Below, in pieces: positions 1 to 5,651 of a stretch of DNA of 7,315 nt. Location: positions 41,560 to 48,874 of the forward strand of contig PMMJ01000472.1 of NCBI GenBank assembly GCA_003162255.1, written 5' to 3'. The notes beneath the pieces were generated by a model. It was not told the DNA's origin, did not search any database, and worked only from the letters and a program-made list of their open reading frames with translations. The translations under genes were made by a program, and so were the position numbers. The stretch comes from Acidobacteriaceae bacterium (GTDB taxonomy: Bacteria; Acidobacteriota; Terriglobia; Terriglobales; Acidobacteriaceae). Numbering within the stretch: position 1 is the stretch's first letter; each line of letters begins with the position of its first letter.

Positions 1-312
1 GCGGCTGTCGTTCTCTGGGGAGCGTGTATCTACCTCTCCCGCCATGCGCACGAGCCTGCCGATTACCGCGTCTTTCGCGGCGAGCCTTCCGACTTTCGCA
101 CCATATCGGGAGTCATCCAGAGCGTCATCAGTGGCCGAGGCCGCGGCTTAATCCAACTCGGATTGCTGCTCCTCATTGCCACGCCTATCGCCCGCGTAGC
201 CTTCTCCATCGTGGGATTTGCCCTCGAACGCGATCGCATGTACGTGGTCTTTACCCTGATCGTGCTCGCTATCCTCCTCTACAGCCTCCTAGGCTCGGGC
301 ATCGGCGTGTAA
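1..312 (+). CDS. DUF1634 family inner-membrane protein (3' part, start outside the window)
   Basis: The frame is open from base 1 to the TAA at 310-312 and gives 103 residues. It ends with two strongly hydrophobic segments, roughly residues 50-75 (with a GLIQLGLLLLIATPIARVAF block) and 80-100, and begins inside another hydrophobic stretch, so the complete protein probably has three membrane helices. The block after the polar loop (RGxIQLGLLLLIATPxARVxFS, then FALERDRxYVxxTLIVLxILLYSLLG) is the signature I recall for DUF1634. The family is usually a little over 120 residues, so only a short N-terminal piece is missing. Its function is unknown. In many bacteria the gene sits next to a TauE/SafE-type anion exporter, which would lie just left of this window; that is inference. 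It converges with the DinB gene, with 34 bases between the two stops and no clear terminator. Confidence 0.85.
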   Translation, partial: AAVVLWGACIYLSRHAHEPADYRVFRGEPSDFRTISGVIQSVISGRGRGLIQLGLLLLIATPIARVAFSIVGFALERDRMYVVFTLIVLAILLYSLLGSGIGV

Positions 313-346
313 GCCGCTTACGTTCAGGTCCAGCGAATCCATCCGG

Positions 347-850
347 TCATTCCGAGATCATCCCGACCATCTTCGCCGTGGTGATTGCCTGCCCCACATG
401 CCGCTGCGTATGATCCGCCACGTGGACCAGCAATCCTCCCACCGTGGTTGGCATCCGCTTCTTTCCCACGGTTCGCGGCTCTTCCAGATTCGTCCCCGCC
501 AGCGCCCGCACCCGCATCGCCGCATCCGCCAATGCCGCCGCGAGCTCCGCAAACAGCTCATCGTGCGCAGCTCCCGGATCGATCTCCGTTCGCAGCTGGG
601 TCAACTGCTCTTCACTGAGGTCTCGCGCCTCGGCGTAAGTCAGCAGACGATCCAGGCTGCGCGCCACGTGACGTATGTGAAACGCCACCGGCGCTGCTCC
701 CGCAGGCCGCGCATTCAGCGCAGCATCTGAAAGATTCCCGCACCACTTCCGCAAATCCTCTTCCGCCAATTGCAGGGCATGCAAGACCGCCCGCCCCACT
801 GCGGGAACATCGGTCTCAGTACCGCGCAGCCAAGGCTCGATTGATGTCAC
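347..850 (-). CDS. DinB-fold family protein (putative metal-dependent enzyme)
   Basis: A 167-residue four-helix-bundle protein of the DinB/YfiT superfamily. Family members bind a divalent metal through three histidines; many act as thiol-dependent transferases or are DNA-damage-inducible proteins of unknown activity. Counting from the GTG start, the ligands would be H58 or H61 in an AFHIRHVARSLDRL helix, and the H147-x3-H151 pair in the C-terminal VADHTQRHVGQ helix, which is the usual DinB arrangement. No signal peptide or membrane segment is seen, so it is likely cytoplasmic. I chose the GTG at 850 because GGAG at 857-860 lies 6 bases upstream of it. The ATG at 856, giving two extra residues, would touch that GGAG with no spacer. 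The gene follows the four-helix membrane protein by only 30 bases on the same strand, so the two are probably co-transcribed. The substrate cannot be told. Confidence 0.87.
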   Translation of the reverse strand: MTSIEPWLRGTETDVPAVGRAVLHALQLAEEDLRKWCGNLSDAALNARPAGAAPVAFHIRHVARSLDRLLTYAEARDLSEEQLTQLRTEIDPGAAHDELFAELAAALADAAMRVRALAGTNLEEPRTVGKKRMPTTVGGLLVHVADHTQRHVGQAITTAKMVGMISE

Positions 851-856
851 AAGCAT

Positions 857-860
857 CTCC
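857..860 (-). promoter_or_regulatory. Ribosome binding site deciding the DinB start
   Basis: GGAG (read on the minus strand, within GGCGGAG) is separated by 6 bases from the GTG at 848-850 and by none from the ATG at 854-856. The spacing favours the GTG start. Confidence 0.5.
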
Positions 861-880
861 GCCGACCCAACGCTGGAATC

Positions 881-1438
881 CTAACGCGGCCAAAGCCCAC
901 CGAAAGTGCCGGCGGTTAGAAGACCATAGACGAGTCCGTCGAAAACTTCCTTGATGGTTGACGACCAGGTCTGCCCTTTCCAGATGCCGTTGCTCAGGTT
1001 CCCGAGACCGTAGGCGAGGAATGCGGCGGTCCCGGCCACGCGAAACACAGCCAGATAGCTTGCGTCGGACGGAACCGTGTGTCCGGTGAGATAGGCGACG
1101 AAGAATCCGATTAACAGACAAAAGACGAACCACTGGGCCAGAAACTTCGGCATAGCGGGCGGGCCGCTGGGGAGGATAGTGATGAAGCCGACCGGCCCCT
1201 GCTTTTGCTTTTCGATTAACGCGGGTGACTTGATGTCCTTGTGGGTGCAGAAGGGGAAGACGTAGAGGCCCCGTTTTAGAGGTGTGGCGCGCAGTGCAGC
1301 AAGAGTCCTGTCTTCGTCGGGGAGTTGGCGGTAGTCGCTGCGATGATAAGGCAGCAGCATGTGGATGACGGAGCTGGCGACGAAAACGAAGACCGCCGAC
1401 AGCAGGATCGGGAGCCAAAGAGCAGCGAGAGAAACCAT
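881..1438 (-). CDS. Conserved hypothetical membrane protein, four predicted helices
   Basis: I do not recognise a characterised family. The 185-residue product begins with a hydrophobic helix (about residues 5-29), followed by a conserved-looking HMLLPYHRSDYRQLPDEDRTLAALR block and a soluble loop of about 65 residues with a CTHKD motif. Three further hydrophobic segments lie at about 98-117, 128-146 and 165-182. I recall hypothetical proteins of similar length sharing the PYHRSDYxxLPDE stretch, but no assigned role. The start is the ATG at 1436-1438 because a perfect AGGAGG lies 6 bases upstream. The longer frame opens only with a TTG at 1457-1459 and would swallow that ribosome site. A candidate promoter and a hairpin precede the gene, and the DinB gene follows after 30 bases. 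A two-gene unit is likely; a joint function is not evident. Confidence 0.8.
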   Translation of the reverse strand: MVSLAALWLPILLSAVFVFVASSVIHMLLPYHRSDYRQLPDEDRTLAALRATPLKRGLYVFPFCTHKDIKSPALIEKQKQGPVGFITILPSGPPAMPKFLAQWFVFCLLIGFFVAYLTGHTVPSDASYLAVFRVAGTAAFLAYGLGNLSNGIWKGQTWSSTIKEVFDGLVYGLLTAGTFGGLWPR

Positions 1439-1444
1439 GTGCAG

Positions 1445-1450
1445 CCTCCT
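1445..1450 (-). promoter_or_regulatory. Ribosome binding site of the four-helix membrane protein
   Basis: A perfect AGGAGG on the minus strand lies 6 bases before the ATG at 1438. It fixes that start over the TTG at 1459. The bases around it (GCCT-TAGG-AGGC) can fold on themselves into a small 4-bp stem that would partly hide the site. Confidence 0.8.
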
Positions 1451-1456
1451 AAGGCG

Positions 1457-1472
1457 CAAGCGTGACCGCTTG
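1457..1472 (-). repeat. Inverted repeat / leader hairpin before the membrane-protein gene
   Basis: CAAGCG and CGCTTG form a perfect 6-bp stem around a 4-base loop. The element lies between the candidate promoter (1486-1515) and the AGGAGG (1445-1450), so it would be in the first 25 bases of the mRNA, ending 6 bases before the ribosome site. It could be an operator or an mRNA stem. No T-tract follows on either strand, so it is not a terminator. Confidence 0.45.
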
Positions 1473-1485
1473 GATTTTGCAGGCG

Positions 1486-1515
1486 AGGCTACGACAGTCG
1501 GGAGGGTGTGGTCAA
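1486..1515 (-). promoter_or_regulatory. Candidate sigma-70-type promoter for the membrane protein / DinB pair
   Basis: Read on the minus strand, TTGACC (1510-1515) and TAGCCT (1486-1491) are separated by 18 bases. The -35 box matches five of six consensus bases; the -10 box matches only T1, A2 and T6. Transcription would start near 1479, giving a leader of about 41 bases. An inverted repeat (GGTCA-N8-TGACC, 1510-1527) overlaps the -35 box and could be an operator. Confidence 0.35.
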
Positions 1516-1574
1516 GAGCATGTGACCGAGGCCAGTTGGTTGGCGATCTTCATAACGCGCGGATCTGTACACCC

Positions 1575-2354
1575 TCAAGCAAGGATGGAGTCGTCGAGGC
1601 GTTTGCGCTTGAAGTCGGCGACGTGCTGCACGAACGCCATGACTAGCGGATGCGGGTTGTCTTCACGTGACGACAGTTGCGGTTGGAACAAGGTTGCGAC
1701 GAAAAACAAATGCGCGGGAGATTCGATGGCCCGGCATTCTTCCTGGGAGCCGCGGGCTACGACCGGAAAGCCCGCTTCCATGGCCATCCATTCGAATTCG
1801 GGATTCAGTTCGTAGTTGCAGAAGAATTCTTCCTCGATCAGTTCCTTTCCATAGAACGCCGCGAGATAGGAGCCGGGACGGAGGCGTATCTCGCTGACCT
1901 TTCCCGAGAGCTTGGGCGCCTTCGGATCGCGGTTCGGCACCGCGCAGGCAACGGGATAGATCACAATGTTCTTGGCGTTCGGGTCTTCTTCGGCGGTGGT
2001 GGCGTCGTGGACGCCGAGCACGTTGCGGGCGCACTCGATGAGCGTGTACTGGAAGCCTCCGCAGGTAGCGAGGAACGGCCGGTCGTGGACGCGGGCGAAC
2101 TCGATGCCTTTGAGCATGCCTTCGAAACTCTTGTAGGGGCTGCCCGGCGAAGCCCATAGACCATCGCAGGAATCGAGGGTGGCGAGGGCGCCCGGATCGA
2201 GGAGCGACCCCGTTGGAATCCATGCCGATTCCACTTTGAGCTGGAGCTTTCGCGCGGCGTGCTGGAGCGAATCGTTGGTCGCGTGATGGGAGCGGAATTC
2301 GGGATTGAAGTCGCCGAGAATTCCGATCCGGACGGATTCGCTCACAAGGGACAT
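1575..2354 (-). CDS. Stand-alone class-I glutamine-amidotransferase-like protein related to the CTP synthase C-terminal domain
   Basis: The 259-residue protein matches the amidotransferase half of CTP synthase and lacks the synthetase half, which would bring it to about 540 residues. The N-terminal VRIGILGDFNPEFRSHHAT strand-loop, the SPGSPY region (about 69-74) and the nucleophile elbow LATCGGFQ with C98 are all class-I features. Family knowledge: CTP synthase uses Cys379, His515 and Glu517 (E. coli), the last two in an FHPEF motif. Here the aligned stretch is LFQPQLSSREDNPHPL, so His and Glu are both Gln (Q224, Q226). Glutaminase activity by the normal triad is therefore doubtful. I recall the family as 'CTP synthase C-terminal region-related (seleno)protein', in which some members have selenocysteine at this cysteine; here the codon is TGC. 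The ATG at 2354 has no clear ribosome site; a GTG at codon 4 is possible. The GIDE gene lies 109 bases upstream. The real reaction is unknown. Confidence 0.85.
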   Translation of the reverse strand: MSLVSESVRIGILGDFNPEFRSHHATNDSLQHAARKLQLKVESAWIPTGSLLDPGALATLDSCDGLWASPGSPYKSFEGMLKGIEFARVHDRPFLATCGGFQYTLIECARNVLGVHDATTAEEDPNAKNIVIYPVACAVPNRDPKAPKLSGKVSEIRLRPGSYLAAFYGKELIEEEFFCNYELNPEFEWMAMEAGFPVVARGSQEECRAIESPAHLFFVATLFQPQLSSREDNPHPLVMAFVQHVADFKRKRLDDSILA

Positions 2355-2463
2355 TCTAAATTAGCGGATAACACTTCGCGTTGAGCAACTAGCTACCACG
2401 CCGTCATGTTCGAAGAAACGATCGAACCACGGGGCGCCACGAGCCAAGAGCCAAAAGCCAAGA
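2355..2463. other. Intergenic spacer with heptamer repeats and a small inverted repeat
   Basis: This 109-base gap holds three copies of a 7-base unit (2441-2461) just after the GIDE stop, and a GTTCGA/TCGAAC inverted repeat with an 8-base loop (2408-2427). Neither is followed by a T-tract, so no clear terminator is seen. I see no convincing promoter for the amidotransferase gene. Confidence 0.4.
2441..2461. repeat. Short tandem heptamer repeat, (GAGCCAA)x2 plus AAGCCAA
   Basis: Three consecutive 7-base units lie at 2441-2447, 2448-2454 and 2455-2461; the third differs at its first base. They sit directly downstream of the GIDE gene stop (2464-2466 on the minus strand). I recall similar TTGGCTC-type runs between genes in Acidobacteriota, but could not check this. 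Confidence 0.6.
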
Positions 2464-3558
2464 CTACAGCAACTCCATCTGCGTCAATAGCATGTAGAGG
2501 CCGAGCAGCGTGATGGCGGCGCCTCCCCAGACCATGGCGGCGGATTTCCACGCCAGCGCAACGGCGAATTCCTTCTGGCTGCGGAAGGAGATTACGAACG
2601 CTGGATCGTTTGCGCCTTTCATCAATACGACGGGCGGGGCGAGATTGAAATCGGATGACTTGGACTGCTCTTCCTCGCGCGCGGAGACGGGCGTGGGCGC
2701 CGCGTTCTCTTCGAGGGCCACGCTTTGGTACGGGACTCCGGCGGCGGTCCACGCCTCGGGCCTGGCGATGCCGGCGCGAGTGAGCGCGGCCGCGATTTTC
2801 GACTGCTGGCTCATTTGTTGACTCCCGGAAGGAGCCGCGCCCCCGAAGAGTTTGACGATCTGCGGAGAGGAACGCCGCTCCGAAAAGGCGATTGGCGCCG
2901 AACTGCCCGCGTCATTCATGTGTGAGCTGTCCGCGCGTGCATCGCGCGGCGCATACGGACGCACCTGGACGCCCGGGTTTTCCGTGAGCGTTCCGGCGAC
3001 GAAGAGCGCGTCTTCCGGCTTGATCGAGCGTTCTTCGATGCGCAGGCGGCGGCCCGGAACGACACCGTGGCGCGACAGAAAAACGCTGACCCGCGGCGGA
3101 ACGCTATCCTCTTTCGAGAAGACGCCCGAAGAGAGAGACGATGCGGCATATTCTTCGCGATAGTCGCAGTGCAGGTCGAGACCGACGCCCAGAGGTTCGA
3201 TCAGCAACTGTCCCGTCGAATCGTCGAGGAAGAAGGGCAAATGCAGAGTTTCTTCCGCAACTTTTTTCCATTCCTGCTTTCTGCCCGCGCGCTGCTGCCA
3301 GGCCGTTGCGTGGTAGAGAAAGCAAGGTTTGCCGGTGATGGGGGCGGACATCGTGTAGGGACCGGCAGCCACGCCGTTGACTTCGACCAGTCCCAGGGCA
3401 GCGCTGCGAATCCTGGAGGTGGGTGTGGTCAGCAACAACCGCTTGCGGGCGAGCAGTTGGAATCCGACGAAGAAAAAATAGAGGCCGCCGGCAATCGCGA
3501 CCGACGAAAGAATCGTGAGGTAGTTGATCGGGATGAAAAGGGAAAGACAGACGGTCAC
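2464..3558 (-). CDS. GIDE-domain (MUL1/MAPL-like) two-pass membrane protein without a RING domain
   Basis: The 364-residue protein has a membrane helix at about 14-36, then a GIDE (BAM, 'beside a membrane') domain at about 44-195. Recognisable parts are TPTSRIRSAALGLVEVNG, SPITGKPCFLYHATAWQQ, the WKKVAEETLHLPFFLDDSTGQ strand pair and the closing RIEERSIKPEDALFVAGTL. A polar Ser/Ala/Gln-rich linker of about 115 residues follows. Then come the family's FVISFRSQKEF block (about 321-331) and a second helix at about 334-356, and the chain ends at once. In the mitochondrial ligase MUL1 the second helix is followed by a RING; here nothing follows, so no ligase activity is expected. Bacterial GIDE proteins are uncharacterised and are often found near LemA genes; none is in this window. 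The start is a GTG at 3556-3558 with a modest GGAAAG 5 bases before it. The linker is longer than I expect for the family. Confidence 0.85.
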   Translation of the reverse strand: MTVCLSLFIPINYLTILSSVAIAGGLYFFFVGFQLLARKRLLLTTPTSRIRSAALGLVEVNGVAAGPYTMSAPITGKPCFLYHATAWQQRAGRKQEWKKVAEETLHLPFFLDDSTGQLLIEPLGVGLDLHCDYREEYAASSLSSGVFSKEDSVPPRVSVFLSRHGVVPGRRLRIEERSIKPEDALFVAGTLTENPGVQVRPYAPRDARADSSHMNDAGSSAPIAFSERRSSPQIVKLFGGAAPSGSQQMSQQSKIAAALTRAGIARPEAWTAAGVPYQSVALEENAAPTPVSAREEEQSKSSDFNLAPPVVLMKGANDPAFVISFRSQKEFAVALAWKSAAMVWGGAAITLLGLYMLLTQMELL

Positions 3559-3583
3559 AGTGCTTTCCGGAGCCTCTGGTGAT

Positions 3584-3611
3584 CTGTTATGAGGATAAGA
3601 AGGGATCTCAA
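3584..3611 (-). promoter_or_regulatory. Weak promoter candidate for the GIDE gene
   Basis: On the minus strand TTGAGA (3606-3611, five of six to consensus) is 16 bases from TAACAG (3584-3589, only three of six). It lies about 25 bases upstream of the GTG start. The poor -10 box makes this tentative. Confidence 0.22.
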
Positions 3612-3781
3612 AAAGGACACGGAGAAAGATGCGGGACCGGCTTACGGAAGTACTGTTACCGACTGCGGTTGCTGGGGTGACGACAGCTCTCCGCTTTTAG
3701 GTTTCGGCGCTTGACTTTTTCTTCTTGTTTCCTGGAGCGCGCGGGTGATACCCATCCCACGTGCGGAGCCTTTCGCCGCCG

Positions 3782-3801
3782 GACGGGCGACGACGCCCGT
3801 C
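3782..3801. repeat. Perfect GC-rich palindrome, REP-like
   Basis: GACGGGCG and CGCCCGTC form a perfect 8-bp stem with an ACGA loop. No T-tract flanks it on either strand, so it is not a standard terminator. Its form (short, intergenic, GC-rich) is like the dispersed palindromic elements common in Acidobacteriota intergenic DNA, from memory; only one copy is visible here. Confidence 0.5.
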
Positions 3802-3855
3802 TCTCCAAGAGCTGTGCGGTTGTCCTCAATAGAGTCGTGGCAATGTTTCGGGACG

Positions 3856-3885
3856 AAAAGTGGGGGCGAGCGGAACTCGACCCCC
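3856..3885 (-). terminator. Probable intrinsic terminator of the S53 peptidase gene
   Basis: Eighteen bases after the peptidase stop, the minus strand reads GGGGGTCGAG, a TTCCG loop, then CTCGCCCCC. This is a 9-bp stem with one bulged base (3880), followed by ACTTTT. The stem is stable and well placed; the T-tract is short. Confidence 0.5.
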
Positions 3886-3902
3886 GAGTTAATCTTTAAG
3901 TC

Positions 3903-5504
3903 TCAGGCCGCTTGGGAGAGCTTTCCTTGCAAAGCTGTGAGTAGCCCAGTTCCTTCAGGGCTGCCAAGCCCGGTGCATGGATCCCATCCCTGAGCTGCGC
4001 TAAAGGTGCCGTTGTTGCCTTGAGTTATGTCGTGAAACCCGGAAGTTTCGACGGCTTGCGCATAGATCAACGGGTTCAGAAAACCGACCGGCTTCCCGAT
4101 CGATTGGTTGATTCGCGCCACCAGAGCTGCCCATAAGGGTGCGACCGCACTGGTGCCACCGAACACAGCATTCTCGCCATCGACGAGAATGTTATAGCCG
4201 GTGTTGGGGTCGGCATTGCCGGACACGTCGGGTACGCCTCGGCCGCCACTTTGAACCGTTGGCGTCGGAACGTCGAAGCCGTCTTGCCAGCTTGGAAGCG
4301 GGAAAACGCTGCTTACCCCGCCGCCGGTTGCTCCTCCGCCCGGTTGGTCGTTCCAGACTGTCTCGCTGACAATCTGTTCGTTCGAAGTTTGCAGTGTGGT
4401 GCCACCGCAGCCCAGCGCGAACGAACTGGATGCCGGGAAATCGACGTGGTTCGTGCCGTCGTTGACTCCGTCCGACGAGCCGCTGTCACCGGAGGCTACG
4501 CAGACCGTAACCCCCATGGCCGCTGCCGCCTGGAAGGCTTCGTCGAAGTTGGTGAGGGCCTGAGTTGTCCATCCCGACTCGGCCGCGCCCCAGCTTATGG
4601 AAAGGACCGAGGGTTGATTGGTGCTGTCGTGTACGGCGGTGGTGATCGCGTCCAGGAAGCCCTGATCGGTGTTCGGGGCAAAATAGACGACGATCTTTGC
4701 CGCCGGGGCAATCGCGCCCGCCACTTCAATGTCGAGCATGACTTCGCCGTCGGCACTATCCGGCGTGCTGGGGCTGTTCTGGCCCCCATCGACCGATACG
4801 GAGATCACCTGCGGCGTGTTGATATTGAGCGCGCTGAAGTAGTTGCTCAAGTCATCGAGCTGAAAACCGCCACCCAACTCAATCAGCCCGATGCACTGGC
4901 CTGTTCCGTCTCCCGAGGGGTAGTCGTAGATCTGCGCCACTACATTGGGATCGTACGAGGTGGCGGAGGCAGGGATCTTATGCTTGTGCCTCTCGGGCGC
5001 CGGCAGGCGTCTGAAATGCGGTTCTGCCTGGGGGCGGTTGTCGAGGCCAAAGACTCCGGTGATGATGTCCGAATACTCCGCTGGGACGCTGATGGTGCCG
5101 ATACGGCCGCGGAAATTCCCCCTGGGGTGGCTGTACTCTTTGAGTTCGACGTGGAAGGCCTTTTGAAGATTGGTTACGGTTCCCGACAGCATTACAGTCC
5201 GGCGCGCGAGTTCGGTGCCGGTTTCGTTAACCTTTAGGCCGAACTCCTGGGCGAACTTCTTGATTTGGTCGAGATCGGCAGGATCGGCGCCATAGGTCGT
5301 CTCGAAGTCGGCACGCGACATGTGCCCGAAACCGGGTTTTTTGAGGTTGTTCATTAAGTCTTCACGCTTGACCTCCGATTTCGAGCGAAGTCTTACCGAG
5401 ACCTCGATGGTTTGGTCCGGATGCGAGTTTTGGATCAAGCGCGCACCTCGGACGGGCTGGCGTTCACTGCCTGCAATGGCGTTGAATTTCCGAGCGGAAG
5501 TCAC
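3903..5504 (-). CDS. S53 family serine-carboxyl peptidase (sedolisin / kumamolisin-like)
   Basis: The 533-residue precursor belongs to the sedolisins, acid-active endopeptidases with a subtilisin fold and a Glu-Asp-Ser triad. Residues about 25-165 form a pro-kumamolisin activation domain (LKKPGFGHMSRADFETTYG, then ARRTVMLSGTVTNLQKAFHVEL). A basic stretch (FRRLPAPERHKHKIP, about 164-178) is a likely processing zone. The catalytic domain has E254 and D258 in ADGEVMLDIEVAGAIAP, oxyanion D340 in VASGDSGSSDG, and S452 in FGGTSAVAPLWA. The spacing (4, 86 and 112 residues) follows kumamolisin's Glu78/Asp82/Asp164/Ser278. D492-I493 and G506-W507-D508 fit the C-terminal calcium site. No N-terminal hydrophobic signal is seen, as in kumamolisin, so the export route is unclear. 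The start is a GTG with AAGGAG 5 bases upstream. A good promoter, a leader of about 110 bases and a terminator make it a single-gene unit. It likely degrades external protein. Confidence 0.95.
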   Translation of the reverse strand: MTSARKFNAIAGSERQPVRGARLIQNSHPDQTIEVSVRLRSKSEVKREDLMNNLKKPGFGHMSRADFETTYGADPADLDQIKKFAQEFGLKVNETGTELARRTVMLSGTVTNLQKAFHVELKEYSHPRGNFRGRIGTISVPAEYSDIITGVFGLDNRPQAEPHFRRLPAPERHKHKIPASATSYDPNVVAQIYDYPSGDGTGQCIGLIELGGGFQLDDLSNYFSALNINTPQVISVSVDGGQNSPSTPDSADGEVMLDIEVAGAIAPAAKIVVYFAPNTDQGFLDAITTAVHDSTNQPSVLSISWGAAESGWTTQALTNFDEAFQAAAAMGVTVCVASGDSGSSDGVNDGTNHVDFPASSSFALGCGGTTLQTSNEQIVSETVWNDQPGGGATGGGVSSVFPLPSWQDGFDVPTPTVQSGGRGVPDVSGNADPNTGYNILVDGENAVFGGTSAVAPLWAALVARINQSIGKPVGFLNPLIYAQAVETSGFHDITQGNNGTFSAAQGWDPCTGLGSPEGTGLLTALQGKLSQAA

Positions 5505-5509
5505 AGATG

Positions 5510-5515
5510 CTCCTT
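5510..5515 (-). promoter_or_regulatory. Ribosome binding site of the S53 peptidase (supports the GTG start)
   Basis: AAGGAG on the minus strand lies 5 bases before the GTG at 5502-5504. No ATG in the frame has a comparable site nearby, so the GTG start is well supported. Confidence 0.75.
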
Positions 5516-5550
5516 AGGTTTCGGGGGAACAGAGCGGCCAGGAACTGATC

Positions 5551-5565
5551 GCGACTGGGAGTCGC
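5551..5565 (-). repeat. Inverted repeat in the peptidase mRNA leader
   Basis: GCGACT and AGTCGC form a perfect 6-bp stem with a 3-base loop, about 36 bases upstream of the AAGGAG. A second short palindrome, CCCG-AAA-CGGG, lies at 5608-5618 near the expected transcription start. Either could be an operator or leader structure; no riboswitch class is recognised. Confidence 0.4.
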
Positions 5566-5621
5566 ACCGGTAGGGAAGTCCAGGGTCGTCCCGCCGTTCA
5601 GATGGGTCCCGAAACGGGCTG

Positions 5622-5651
5622 ACTATAGCAAAGAAAAAAGAGGATTAGCAA
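5622..5651 (-). promoter_or_regulatory. Probable sigma-70-type promoter of the S53 peptidase gene
   Basis: On the minus strand TTGCTA (5646-5651, four of six) is separated by 18 bases from TATAGT (5622-5627, five of six). The spacer is T-rich, which is common in housekeeping promoters. The start would fall near 5615, giving an untranslated leader of about 110 bases. Confidence 0.55.

Larger units (their letters stand above)
3559..3902. other. Non-coding spacer between the S53 peptidase and GIDE genes
   Basis: This gap of about 340 bases holds, on the minus strand, a hairpin plus short T-tract just after the peptidase stop (3856-3885), a strong GC palindrome (3782-3801), and a weak promoter candidate (3584-3611) before the GIDE gene. 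The 62-codon plus-strand frame at 3711-3899 has no ribosome site and no recognisable content. The gap shows that the peptidase and GIDE genes are probably separate transcription units. Confidence 0.5.

Noticed and set aside
816..1418. A 200-codon minus-strand frame overlapping the four-helix membrane protein.
   Set aside because: The other minus-strand frame has a perfect ribosome site and coherent membrane helices; this one is Arg/Ser/His-rich shadow sequence.
1677..2159. A 160-codon plus-strand open frame opposite the amidotransferase-like gene.
   Set aside because: It lies within a gene with clear family motifs and has no independent support.
2408..2427. A GTTCGA/TCGAAC inverted repeat as a terminator for the GIDE gene.
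   Set aside because: The stem is only 6 bp with an 8-base loop, and no T-tract follows on either strand.
3067..3582. A 171-codon plus-strand open frame opposite the GIDE gene.
   Set aside because: It is a shadow of a recognisable domain on the minus strand; its translation is highly charged with no fold signature and it has no ribosome site.
4251..5237. A 328-codon plus-strand open frame antisense to the S53 peptidase.
   Set aside because: It lies wholly inside a gene with complete catalytic motifs on the other strand. Its translation has no recognisable domain, and long antisense frames are expected opposite GC-rich codons.
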